This document shows, piece by piece, positions 34,501 through 44,579 of a stretch of DNA of 55,763 nucleotides. This DNA is from Azolla pinnata. Its lineage: Eukaryota > Streptophyta > Polypodiopsida > Salviniales > Salviniaceae. The notes beneath the pieces were generated by a model that saw only the letters and a program-made list of their open reading frames with translations, did not search any database and had not been told where the DNA came from. The number at the start of each line of letters is the position of its first letter. The stretch's first letter is position 1. The position numbers were made by a program, and so were the translations under genes. Where the stretch lies: assembly GCA_037176905.1 (NCBI GenBank), contig JBBBWG010022222.1, positions 1 to 55,763 on the forward strand, given 5' to 3'.

Positions 34501-35351
34501 ATGCGTGCCAGGAGAATGCAGGTGCAGTTTCCATGGCCAGAGGAAGAGGAGTTTGCAGATGAGAGGAAGCAGGGTAAACGTACCTTGGGATTGGCGTGGG
34601 GAAGGAGCGAGTGGAGGAGGGAGTAGAGGTGGGTCATGCCCTTGCGCCGCTGCCGCTCGGAGTAGATATGGATCTCTCGCCTGCTCATCAGCGGATTCTC
34701 CCTGGCGCAGGAAGCAGTCGCAGGAGTGGTCGGGGTAGAAGGAGCGGTGGCGATGGTGGGGCTGGATATGGCGGCAGCAGGAGCAGCAGCAGAAGCGGAG
34801 GAGGGAGGAGCGGCGGTGCTCATGGCCTCGTCCTGCCTACCACGTTTCAGCCCCTGCCGCTGATTCGTCTGCAGATTCTGGCGATGGCGATGGCTATGGC
34901 TATGGCGATGGCGGTGCTGCTTCTTGGGATCCGCTTCCTCCGGGTCTTGCTTCTGCTGGCCGGAGGAGGAGGAGGAGTCTCCGCCGCTGCTGGGGCAGGG
35001 CTTGGCGGAGGCGGAGGTCGGCTGCGCAGGTGCGATGGCGATGGCGGAGCAGAAGGAGGAGGGGAGGTCGGGCGTGGAGCAGGAGCGGCCCAGAAGCTTC
35101 CGCATCAGCTCCTGCTTGTGCTCCTGCGAGTCGCAGAGCTTGATGACGGGCCGCGGCAGCAGCAGGGAAGAAGCCGAAGCCGACGAAGCCGACGAAGCCG
35201 ACGAAGCAGCAGAAGCAGCAGCAGGAAGGTCTTTGTGGAAGGCGGCGATGGCGATGGCGGGGGGAGAGGACGATCGCTGCTTCTTCGCCTTCTCTGCGGC
35301 GGCGGGAAGGGGGCGATCCTCCGACGGCCACCAGTCCCGGAGCTTCGCCAT
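30939..35351 (-). CDS. bHLH transcription factor with ACT-like C-terminus
   Basis: Three phase-0 exons, 34584-35351, 32411-32845 and 30939-31055, predict 439 aa. Residues 1-220 are low-complexity (Ala/Ser runs, an HRHRHSHSHRHR tract). The basic region and helix 1 (REIHIYSERQRRKGMTHLY, LLHSLLP) end exon 1; the loop and helix 2 (TDRCTVLTEAMEYIYELQ) open exon 2. The H-x3-E-x3-R contacts expected of an E-box/G-box binder are present. A Gly-Leu tract (GLGLGLGLGL) links to an ACT-like fold (VVVRFCGADDAFITL, HELELLNVTLS, DYHCIHAK) that continues in exon 3 and probably mediates dimerisation. The helices recall the ZHOUPI/RGE1 (bHLH95) group, which acts in endosperm and embryo surface development in seed plants, but I would not fix the subgroup. 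The terminal exon is inferred from phase and fit to the ACT-like helix. Confidence 0.82.
31505..31535. repeat. GA microsatellite in bHLH intron 2
   Basis: About 15 GA units between ordinary AT-rich sequence in the second intron. Confidence 0.9.
31540..32400. repeat. Nested direct duplications in bHLH intron 2
   Basis: A segment with CCAGCCGAGAATGTGATGAT, GAACCAGT, GTCCAGAAGAACAAAACATA, AGGGCCAAGAAAGCATAC and CATCACATCATTCTTGTATG appears at about 31785-31930 and again at about 31962-32110 with high identity, a shift of roughly 178 bp. A second unit (AACACAAAAACAACATGGAT to AAAATCACAGATAT) is at about 32137-32208 and 32214-32288. A third, shorter motif (ATGAACAAATGTGTGTA) repeats to 32386. The frames in these repeats are not genes. 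Confidence 0.85.
32675..32706. repeat. (CCCTAA)n tract inside bHLH exon 2
   Basis: About five uninterrupted CCCTAA hexamers, read on the coding strand as GGG TTA, giving alternating Gly-Leu. This is the hexamer TTAGGG and not the plant heptamer TTTAGGG seen elsewhere in the window. Six bases keep the reading frame, which the heptamer would not. Confidence 0.9.
33040..33240. repeat. Three tandem units of about 65-95 bp with TTTAGGGTTTTAGGG
   Basis: In bHLH intron 1, the text CAGCTG..(C)TGATGGGTTTAGGGTTTTAGGG, followed by TGAAAC(T/A)GCAGACCTATTG and a pyrimidine tract, is repeated near 33010-33105, 33125-33185 and 33205-33240. Telomere-like motifs are part of each unit. Confidence 0.75.
33317..33346. 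repeat. CAT trinucleotide microsatellite
   Basis: About nine CAT/ATC units in bHLH intron 1. Confidence 0.95.
33982..34081. other. Assembly gap of 100 N
   Basis: Placeholder gap in bHLH intron 1, at the edge of a roughly 116-bp tandem repeat. The repeat probably broke the assembly here. Confidence 0.99.
34082..34500. repeat. Tandem repeat of about 116 bp, 3.6 units, in bHLH intron 1
   Basis: Units start at 34082, 34197, 34315 and 34431 with AGAGATGATTTCGGGGTG, then AAATGCAGAGATTT, TTTTTCGATTCCGA, ATCAAGGCATGGGA and CTAGCGCAGTGTTTCGC. Units differ at only a few positions, so the array is recent. The last partial unit stops about 85 bases before the exon 1 donor at 34584. The true copy number is hidden by the gap at 33982. 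Confidence 0.92.
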
Positions 35352-35760
35352 GTCCCGGGGCTGCAGGGGGGAAGGTCGGGGCGATGCCCTGGTCTGCAGG
35401 GGGAAGGTCGGCGATGGCGATGGCGATGGCGATGGCGTTTCTCACGGAGAATGCCAGCGAGGAAGGAAGGCGAGAACACGGCGAGAAGAAGCAGAAGAAG
35501 CAGAAGCAGAAGCAGAAGAAGAAGAAGAAGACGAAGACGAAGCTGCCATGGATCCTCGAGCTGCTGCTGCTGCTGCTGCTGCAGAAACAGAGAGAGAAGC
35601 AGAAGACGAAGAAGACGAAGACGAAGACGAAGAAGGTTCCATGGAAGCTCTGCGTCGTCGTCGTCGTCGATTTCTTCTTTTCTTTCTTTTTCTTTTTCTC
35701 TTTTTTCCTTTTCTTTTTTCTTCTTTTTTCCTTTTCTTTTTCTTTCGGGGAAATTAAAAA
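34860..35760. repeat. Low-complexity GC-rich and pyrimidine-rich simple sequence over bHLH exon 1 and its leader
   Basis: GCGATG hexamer runs (34880-34915, 35240-35260, 35405-35437), AGC/GAAGAC trinucleotide-type runs (35150-35230, 35490-35640) and then TTTTC tracts up to about 35920. In the bHLH reading frame the hexamers give His-Arg and Ala-Ile alternations, and the trinucleotides give Ala/Ser runs. The opposite strand is open for hundreds of codons as a by-product. Confidence 0.85.
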
Positions 35761-35960
35761 TGGGCGGCCTTTTTTTCTTTTTGTTTCCCCCCCCTTTTCT
35801 TTTCTTTTCTTTTCTTTTTCCCCTTTTTCTTCCGTTTTCTTCCCTGCGTGTTTTTTTTTTCCCGGAATTTATTGGGTTTTTCTTTTTTTGTTTTTTTTGT
35901 TTTTTTTTTGTGTGTGTGGTTTCACGTGGAGGGTGGCGGTCACGAGGATCTCGTGGGCAT

Positions 35961-36930
35961 TAAATGGCATGCATGCCACGCATACATGCATGCATACATG
36001 CTACACATACATGCTATGCATGCATCCGACGCGCGCTCGCATGCATGCATACGACCCATACAAACGCATGCACGCACGCATGCATACCATGCCATGCCAT
36101 CACACCCACAGATGCATGCATGCATGCACACGATGCAAACACCGCTTGCGTGACATGCATACACGCCATGCATGCATGCATGCATGCATGTATGCATGCG
36201 ATGCAAGGACTGCTTGCATAACATGCGTACACGCCATGCATGCCTGCCATGCATACAATGCATGCACCGCTTGCATAACATGCCTGCACGCCATGCATGC
36301 ATGCATGCGCATACGATGCATACACTGCTTGGATGACATGCATGCATGCATACGATGCACAGAACGCTTGCATGCATGCATACACGCCATGCATGCATGC
36401 ATGCATACGATGCATGCGGCGCTGGCATACATTTATGCACCGGTTGAATGCATACATTACGCGCGCACCCGCGCACACATGCACACATACATACCCTGCC
36501 ATACCATACGACCATACACAAATACATACAGGCATACGATGCCGACGTATAAATATAGGCATGCAATGCATGCGTACATACATGCAAGTACAGGCATGCG
36601 ATGCATACATCCGCGCACGCAAACATGCGCACACGCATGCATAGACATACGGTACGTACCTATAAATATAGGCATACAAGACATACGTGCATACGCAGCC
36701 ATGCGTACATACATGCCCACGTATGATATAGACATTCGATGCATACATACCATACCATACCACGCATGCATCGCATAGATACATATAATACACACACGAA
36801 GACACACATACATACAAATACAGGCATACAATACGATACAATACGATGCATACATACAAATGCAAGCATACAGTACATGCATGCACATATACGATACAGA
36901 ACATGCATACAATCCATACATACTACTTAT
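35961..36930. promoter_or_regulatory. CATGCA (RY-core) dense array upstream of the bHLH gene
   Basis: About 1 kb of imperfect CATGCATG, CATACATG and ACATGCAT simple sequence with well over a dozen CATGCA cores, many as full CATGCATG palindromes between 35967 and 36410; the right part drifts to CATACATA. It lies 0.6-1.6 kb upstream of the bHLH ATG. CATGCA is the established RY element bound by the B3 domain of ABI3/FUS3/LEC2 proteins, and the next gene upstream is an ABI3. Function is inference, since the same simple sequence occurs at 1-500. Confidence 0.45.
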
Positions 36931-37225
36931 ACCTTAACTTCCTTCATGCATTCCCCATGAGTTTCTGGCACCAGACGGTTTCGCCGATCTGCTCCTTCAT
37001 TCTGCAAAAGTTTCTGCTCTGTCTGGGTTCAGAGAATCGTACTCTTTCGGATCGAGGCGCAGCTAACGATCGTGCACGATCGATCAGATCATACCGCCTT
37101 CGATCGCGCAGCAAGACGCGCCACCGAATACAGCTCCCGATCGATCGCCCGCTAGCTGGTTCCGCCATCGCCAGCTAGAACTAAACTAGCTCGCGAATCT
37201 CGGTACGCTTCTGTCTTCGCCAGCC

Positions 37226-37400
37226 AGACTCGATACGTTTCTGCAATAGCCAGCCAGCACCATTTCTTGCCAGACTCGATACGTTTCTGCAATAGCCAGC
37301 CAACACCATTTCTTGCCAGACTCGATACGTTTCTGCAATAGCCAGCCAGACTCGATACGTTTCAGCTGCGGATCGATACATTTCTTGCCATCACCAGCCT
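37226..37400. repeat. 46-bp tandem repeat, about 3.5 units
   Basis: Units start at 37226, 37272, 37318 and 37348 with AGACTCGATACGTTTCTGCA, then ATAGCCAGCC and a CACCATTTCTTGCC end; the third unit lacks the last 16 bases. Nearly identical copies. Confidence 0.9.
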
Positions 37401-39692
37401 CCCGAAGAAGAAGAAGAAGCCCCTTGAAACTGGCACCTAGCATCATCAACTGCTACGCCGACTCCACCATCTGGCAACAGCCCCAGATTGAAAATTTTAG
37501 CTCCGTCTCCAAAACAAAAGATGCTTTGCCTGGGCACTTGAATCTCTCGGTCTCCCCTGTCCGATTCGAAGCAAAGTGACAATGCGGTTTTTAATCAGAT
37601 CGGTCAATAATCGGCAACCCAACGAGACCCATCTCTCGCCTTTCGGCAACTACCACCCCACAATGCAAAAAGCCTTCCGTGGGATCGTGGCCAAGGAAGG
37701 CCATGCGAATCTGAGAAGAAGAAGCATGACATCGACCGACAGTAAAATGTCTTTTTTTTTCTTCTAAGATCTCTTGGTCGTGTTCGAGGGGGAAAACACT
37801 TTGACTCGATTCAGAAAGCCGATAGATGCCTGTGGGTAAAGCCGCTTCTGGAATCTACCAGTCTGTCTGTTTGGTAAAATAGGCTGATGCACCATGTCCG
37901 CTTCACAGCTATCTGCGGCTCCTCCTCCTTTCGCTCCTCTATGTTCTTTTATCCCTTAAAAAAAGACAGTTAGTTGTCGCTTGCTGAATAAATATCACAT
38001 CCCCAGAGCGATTTCTCGAACTCGTCAGACGAAAATGCGTATGCTGTAAGCATGATCAAGAATTTCGCACCTTAAACAAAATCGGCACGCCTTGCCATAG
38101 ATGTCTTCTTTTGAGAAAGACTGCGGTTTCTTTTCTCGTTTTTGTATTTGCAAAAGAGCGCGCAATCTTTTGACGAGGGGAGTATGTTACAGGCATTGCA
38201 GTTGTTGATGATATCATAGATCTCGTGATGACGATCGATGGATTATGTGTTAAGTAACCATGCTAGAAATAGAGAATCGGAATTGAAAACAGATAATTCT
38301 ATTGTGAAAGACAAATTAGTTATGTCTTGCCACTGCACTGCACATGAAGTGGTTAAATGTGAACAGATCTATCATATAAACAGGTTTCGAACCCACGGCC
38401 TTGTTTGAGTCTTCTGTCTCTGTGTCAACTCTATCTACTCTTCTACTTGTCCATGAGAAGACAATTAAGAAGTTTGAAAGAAAATAATAGAATCTTGGTC
38501 TTTTTAAATTTAAAGAATGGATAATCAATTAGAGAAGTGATTAGTGATGGTGGACAATTAGTTAATTAGAGAACTAATCATTGGTCTACATGTTTTATCC
38601 TATGTTTATCTCTACATGTTAGAAAGTTACAAAATCGGACGTAAATTTGCAAAGGCGTAGAAGCTCAAATGGGCTTAAAATGTTCCCCTCACAGTAGCAA
38701 AAGACAATTAATAGATTTTATTTGCGTGAAAACTTGAGCTTTGCACATATGATTGCTTTTTGTAAAGTTGCTACCTGATTTGTAAGTGTTAATCATAGCA
38801 ATTTACAACTCGAGCTTCATAACTACAAAGTACAGAATCAAGGTTGCAAAATATTAGCTCCTTATCTTAAGTAATCCTTTTACAAGACTATTACATCAGG
38901 ATCTTCTAATGATAAGTAGTATTAGAGAGGAAATTAAAGAGAACATAACGGTTTACGGGCATGGTTTAAGGCCGATTAACCTCACCAACCACCCCCAAGC
39001 GAAGGAGTGATGACTTTTTCCAAATAATTACCTATGTCCCATACCACAGGTGATTACCTTGGATATACCCTTAAACCATTTAAATTAGCCTTATACATTG
39101 GTTCGTAATGTTACACCTGTAATATATTCACACCTTAAGCCTTTGACTCAAGCGACACATGGCCTCTTGGTATTTGCTGGAAATGGATCAAGCATTTGTA
39201 GCTTCATGCCTTGAGCCAATAAAACATAATGGCAATACTAATAATACGCTTTCAATCTTTCACAAAAGCACAATTTTATAACTTTGATCGGATCAAAATC
39301 TTTGGCACTCTCTTGCAATCCCCGCGCCTTGATACCATGACCTGACCAGTCTTTAGCGCTCTTGTAATCCTCCATCGCACAAAAAATTTAGCATCATTTT
39401 ACAAAGTCCAACAACATAGTAGTGATCTTTATTTACAGTTGAAGGTGTGGTGAAACTTGAAGATTTCCTCATATGTACAATGACCGGTCGGTGCCAGAAG
39501 CCGACATAATATAATATATATATGTATAGTTGATTTACTTATTTACTTATATATATTTATAATTCTATGAATCTTCCTCTCACGGCAGTTATGCAGAGCA
39601 TTGAGCGAAGGGAATCTTCTGCCGGGCGAGGGATCTTGGGCGAAATCTTCCAGTTATGCAGCATCAGGGGAGTCACTGGCGGTGGAATCTTT
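37401..39692. other. Intergenic between the bHLH promoter and the ABI3 3' end
   Basis: No supported gene. A short GGTTTCGAACCC near 38384 resembles a pol III B box, but there is no matching A box or tRNA fold. AT-rich text near 38900-39420 has the look of old transposon remains, but no coding motif or terminal repeat could be assigned. Confidence 0.5.
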
Positions 39693-42600
39693 TCATTTCA
39701 AAGGACGAGTGTCCTCTCCGGGGGAATCTTGGAGATTCTCCAGAGTCTGCTCTATGAGCTCGACCAAAAGCGGGTCATCCTCGTCGTCATCGTCTTCTAG
39801 AAGACAAGGGCCAAAGCTGCTATCTGCCAGATTTGTCGGAAGCCCCCCACGCAGAAGCTCCTCGATCCCTGCTTTCGCACCCAGCATGACCTAAAAACAG
39901 TAACAGTACTTACTGCTCAGGAAAAAAAAAACCCTAGACCAGGGGACAGCTACAAAGAAAACTTACCCTGCATATCCCAAAACCCTAATAAACCCTATAT
40001 TTTTTGCCAATTCCAGACTGATCGATTACTGATTGCTCCATCGTAACCCTATCCTATACCCTAAACCCAAACCCTAAAACCCTACAGAATCTTGTTGTTG
40101 GTTGTTTGATTTGATCGCAAAGAACCTGGTTTCCCCTAAAACTTGAGAAACCCTAACCCCCCACCCGAGTCTAGACCCGCTAAACAATCTTTACCGGTGT
40201 TTGTTGCCAGCTGTAAAATCCTTCATAAAACCGTCAATCCTAAAACCCTAAACCACCAAGCCAATCAGAAAGTAACCTAAATCCTAAAACCCTAACCCAC
40301 CAAACAAAATCCTACTCTTTCGGCATTCGGTCGATTACAAAGCAGCAGCCGGTGGTTTGCCCTAAAACCTGGAAAACCTAAACCCTAAAACCACCAAACA
40401 ATCCTCACATCTTGACAGATTTAGGAAGTGCATACCAGGACTTCCAGCACTAAGTCACATAATTCGATGCAATTCCAGCGTCGAGTCTTGATAACAATGA
40501 AGGTAAAATGCGCAAAAGCAGAGATTGAAATCAATCCTTTTCTTTTTTTTATATCTCGATGATGAACTTACATATCGATTGCTTTGCAGGTTGAAATACA
40601 GCAACATGTAATCACCCTCTCTGAGTTTGTATGACTTGACAAAATCCCCTGTTGTAAGAAGATCGAACAGAACAAAGGAGAAGAAGAAGAAGAGGAACAT
40701 CGTTAGCGAACATCATAATATTGCTCCTTCCATGATATTATGCAATCACTTGAATCTGAATCGCTCGTTACCTGTGTTTTCGATGAGGTACATTCGGCTC
40801 TTGTTGTTTGGCCAGAATCTGGATTCAGAAGAAAGAAAGAACAAAAGAAAAGGAAAAAAGATGCTTTCTATGCCGGATTTCTCATAGGACAGGTACCCAA
40901 GATTTCTATGCAGATTCTAGTCTTTCATGATTTGTCTTGATGTGTAAATACTATGGGTATACAATACAAAAAGGAAAAACGAGGTTTTCGATGCCTGATT
41001 TCTCATAGCACATGTACCCAAGATTTCTATGCAGGTTCTAGTCTTCTATGATTTGTCCTAATGTATAAGTACTATGGGTATACAATAGAAATTGGCCCTC
41101 ACCTGTACGTCATCGACCATATTTTCGGCGAGCTGAAATCCTCGATGGCAAGGTCCACACCATCCCGAAACTCTAGATATGGCAAACAGCTTTCAGCGTA
41201 CTTCTGCAAAGAAAAGACGGAAAATCGCCATGATTTCGGTGGGGCATACTTTCCACAGCATTCCAAACTTGGCTTATAACACATTCATGAGGTTATCTTC
41301 TATGTATGTGAGCAGGGCAGGGCACAGACCAATCAGGCAGGCCCTTTGAAGATCTCTGAACCACTAAAACCTAATTTCTGTAAAGAAAATGCAAGAAAAT
41401 CACCACGCTTTCGGTGGAATACAAATGCATATTTCCACAGAATTCCAGAGTTAGCTTCTAACACATTCATGAGGTTATCTATGTATGTCAGCAGGGCAGG
41501 GCAGGGCAAGTACCTATCAGACCCTTTGAAGATATCTGAACAGGGTGGGAAGACACTAAGTGGGTCCTTATCCATATACCATGTAGAGGCATACCTAAAA
41601 CACTTTGGCGATTGTGCTTTACTTAAAAGAAAGATCATCGAGCGAATGGATTCCATTTTATTCACACATTATGCTTGCAATTGACTGAACAGATTCATTC
41701 GATTTACACAATGTGTTCGTTATACTATTGAGCAAGCATACGTGTGATGTGGATGAAGTGCAGATTATACCTTTGGCAATACGATCCTCCCAAGGTTTCC
41801 AACATCGCTTTGCTTCAGTTCCTTGTGGAAGAGCAATTTCAGCTCCTTCTCAACGACTTTGGACTTGTTTGCAGAAAACAAAATGGCCCATGAAATCAAC
41901 ACACGTTAGTTGACACTATGGTAAGCAAAGAAATACTGGGAAGAATATTTCTCCTCAAAGAGGATATCAACCATAAACCGACCAAGATAATCATAACAAG
42001 AAAATAAAAAAGGCAAAAGCATGGAATGCAGAAAATTTCGCCATGTCCTCAACACAAATTAGAAACGCTTAAGCAAACTATGGCTAAATTTGACTAGTCA
42101 CTAACTAATACTAGTGTAACAGAGGAAGATGGTATCTGAAAGATTAATGTTCGAGTAAAACCGTGGAAGATGCTTGGGCATTGGCTAGCATGTTCTACAT
42201 ATAAGCAAATTAATTCAGTGAGCTTTACCAGGTATAGCTAAAGTTATTTCAGAGTCTTCATTTCCATGTTCTTTTCCACGCTTATAAGAATTTACCGGGC
42301 ATAGCTGAAGTTATTTCAGAGACTTCCTTTCATGTTTTTTCTTTTCCACCCTTAAAAAAGAATTTACCAGGCATAGCTCAAGTTATTTCAGCGTCTGCAT
42401 TTCCGTGTTTTTCTTTCCACCCATTAGAAAAATCAAAAAGAGGAACCAAAACACATACTTGGTGATGCTCCGGATCAGTATCGGATTGTGTGATTGGCCT
42501 CCTGAGGTTGACAGATTTCCCTTCCATTATAGCTTGAGTGCATCGCGAGGTTAGATTACCATGATGCCCACCACAAGCTAGAGTGGGTAGATCATACAGA

Positions 42601-44579
42601 TCATCATAAACCGAAGATATGGTGGGATGCTGCCGCCGCCGACGTCGGGCATTGAAACATTGTCCACCATATTCACGCTCCAGTGAAGAAACTGATCGTG
42701 ACTTGCGGCTACGGATACCCGTTCGAACACTCCACCTCTGCCTCTCCATCCGGCTCTTCCGAGCAGCACGTGTTGCACTGAAATCACCATGCAGCCCTTT
42801 CTGTTGTTGTGTAGGGCTTAGGGTTTGGTTTGTCTGTTGCTGTTGTTGCATCATCGTCGTCATCATATCCGCATTCTCGAAGACTGATCTGCTGTTACCG
42901 AGGTGTTCACCGTCTTGCACCACATCCGAGGAAGATGACATGCTGGCAGCCACGCCCCATGGTGTGCTACCATCGATGTTGTCGCTGCAGAGAAAGGCCT
43001 CGTGTTGTATGCCATTCCATGCCTTATCAGAAAAAGGGTTGTTATTGACATGCTCAGTGTTAGCACTACTGCTACTAGTACTGCTACAACAACTAGTTGT
43101 AGTACATCCCTCTTGCAGAGACGCCATCGATGATGCCATCATCTGTCCAGACATATGCGACGATAGCATCATCATGCAGCTGTCCATGTTAAATATGGTG
43201 TCCAGATTATAACAGCTGGGAAGCTGTGAACCGATTCGATCGTGCCGATCCAACTCATCGTATGGTGTAGTTATACCCCCCAGGAAGCTAATTAGGTTAG
43301 AAGGAACTTCATCAGGTAACTCCATTGATCCTCCCACACAACCGGTGGTGGAGTTGTTATCGTTGCTGTCACCGCAACTGCTGTTACAAGCGCTATTCAC
43401 ATGGAAATTCTGAATCCACATGAGTATACACTTCACAAAGAGCATCAGACCTTTCTTACCTCCCCCCAGCCTCCTCATGGCATCCTCTATCGTCGATGTT
43501 TTCAGCTTGATTTTCCTCAGATCTTCCAGAGAGATGGCATGGGAATTACTGTCTAGCCACTGAGCAAAGATCTGAGATACACTCTCTTCTTTCTCTTCCT
43601 CGTTTAGCAGCATCACATCACCATAGCTATTTACTCCATCACCACTGGCAGTGGAAGAAGTGTCCACCTCTCTTGGGTACGGCATTCCAACCTCAGGATG
43701 AGGTTTCATATTCAAATACACTTCTTCTTCTCCACTTTGCATAACTTTTGGTGGTGCGTCATCGATGCATGATGGGTCGATGTCATCATACTCGTCGAGC
43801 ACCCACGAATCCATGATCAAATGAGGCAAGTCTTCATTGACCTCATTCAAGCTCGAGAACAGAACATCATCCACACATGAAGATAGCTGACTAGTACAGC
43901 TACTCATCTGCTCCGGCTGGAGAAGCTCATCGAGCCTCTCCAAGAGTACTGGGTCATCAGGTGCAGCATCATCGCCATGACCATCTGGAGCGCCCATGGC
44001 ATTCGGCAGAGTGTTCTGCCCTACATCATAGAGATGTGCTGTATCAGATATACAATCAGATGTACCGAGAACGTCGCAGTTCGATGCGATTGCATGCCGA
44101 CATCTACCATGTGATGTGCCGAGCGAATCGCGGTTGAACGATGCCACACCATGCCCATATGCACCGCCCGATGATGAGCCGATCGAATCGTGACAAGATG
44201 CAACATCATGCCCATGTACACTACCCGATGGACTGAGTGAATCATGACTCGATGCTGCATCATGTTCATATGCAGCGCACGATGTACCGAGAGACGATGA
44301 CACATCAGGCCCACCGTATGTAGCACCTGAAGTGCTGAGAAAACCATGATTGGAGGTCATATCATGCCCATCTGATGTACCAGGATATGCCACATCAGGG
44401 CCACCATAGGCACTGTCCGATGTAAGAAGCAAACCATCTGATTCGGACCCATCCGTAAGCCCCAATGTACCAAGCACATCATCGGTTACCACATCCCTGT
44501 ACTCAGCATTATGCAATCCACCCCCACATGTGACAGTATTACAGTGAGTTGAAGGAGACTGCTCTTCCTTCACTGACAT
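39693..44579 (-). CDS. ABI3: ABI3/VP1-type B3-domain transcription factor
   Basis: Seven exons join in phase: 42459-44579, 41771-41863, 41103-41203, 40772-40818, 40572-40648, 40436-40486 and 39693-39890, predicting 895 aa. Residues 205-280 form an acidic A1-like region (LLERLDELLQPE, LPHLIMDSWVLDEYDD). B1 is at 331-395 (IFAQWLDSNSHAISLEDLRKI, AMRRLGGGKKG, ILMWIQNF), B2 at 603-616 (TRAARKSRMERQR), and B3 at about 717-813 (LKQSDVGNLGRIVLPKK, LPYLEFRDGVDLAIED, FWPNNKSRMYLIENT, GDFVKSYKLREGDYM). This B1-B2-B3 order is unique to ABI3/VP1, which carries ABA responses and desiccation or seed programmes by binding RY elements and bZIP partners. Residues 60-175 are internal repeats. The C-terminal 82 residues are acidic and unlike the angiosperm tails I know; the acceptor of exon 6 (TTATCAAG) is weak, so that part is less sure. 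Confidence 0.93.
39900..40435. repeat. Telobox-rich last intron of ABI3
   Basis: Intron 6 holds about ten AAACCCTAA-like motifs and their AAAACCCTA variants, scattered rather than in a clean array, separated by unique text. In part, a longer unit (CCTAAAACCCTAAACCACCAA with following unique bases) repeats near 40238-40310 and 40370-40400. Confidence 0.75.
41201..41545. repeat. Direct duplication of about 180 bp at the ABI3 exon 3 boundary
   Basis: Copy one, about 41201-41360, begins at the acceptor of exon 3. Copy two, about 41379-41540, lies in intron 2. Both share AAAGAAAA, TTTCGGTGG, TTTCCACAG, ATTCCA, ACACATTCATGAGGTTATC, AGCAGGGCAGGG and CCCTTTGAAGAT. The second copy keeps a pyrimidine tract and AG in the same place (41378-41380). 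Confidence 0.85.
44055..44402 (-). repeat. In-frame minisatellite encoding about 20-residue repeats in ABI3
   Basis: ABI3 residues about 60-175 consist of diverged copies of an 18-21 residue unit, for example DSLSPSGSVHGHDVASCH (113-130), DSIGSSSGGAYGHGVASFNR (131-150) and DSLGTSHGRCRHAIASNC (151-168), with earlier copies around AYGGPDV. DNA units are 54-63 bp, multiples of three, so the frame is kept. The segment is Ser/Gly/His-rich and probably disordered. Confidence 0.8.

Noticed and set aside
34596-35963. 455-codon open frame on the plus strand, antisense to bHLH exon 1
   Set aside because: It exists because GCG/GAT/AGC-type repeats have few stops in any frame. Its product is Arg/Gly/Ser and Phe runs, and the minus strand has a family-matched exon with a good splice donor.
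35384-36778. 464-codon frame (Lys/Phe runs, then Met-His-Ala-Cys repeats)
   Set aside because: Pure simple-sequence product (GAA, TTTTC and CATGCATA tracts); no domain and an equally long antisense frame.
38380-38400. GGTTTCGAACCC as part of a tRNA gene
   Set aside because: Resembles a B box, but no A box, acceptor stem or terminator T-run at the right spacing.
38900-39420. Possible LTR or other transposon relic
   Set aside because: Texture only; no terminal repeats, primer-binding site or coding motif could be seen.
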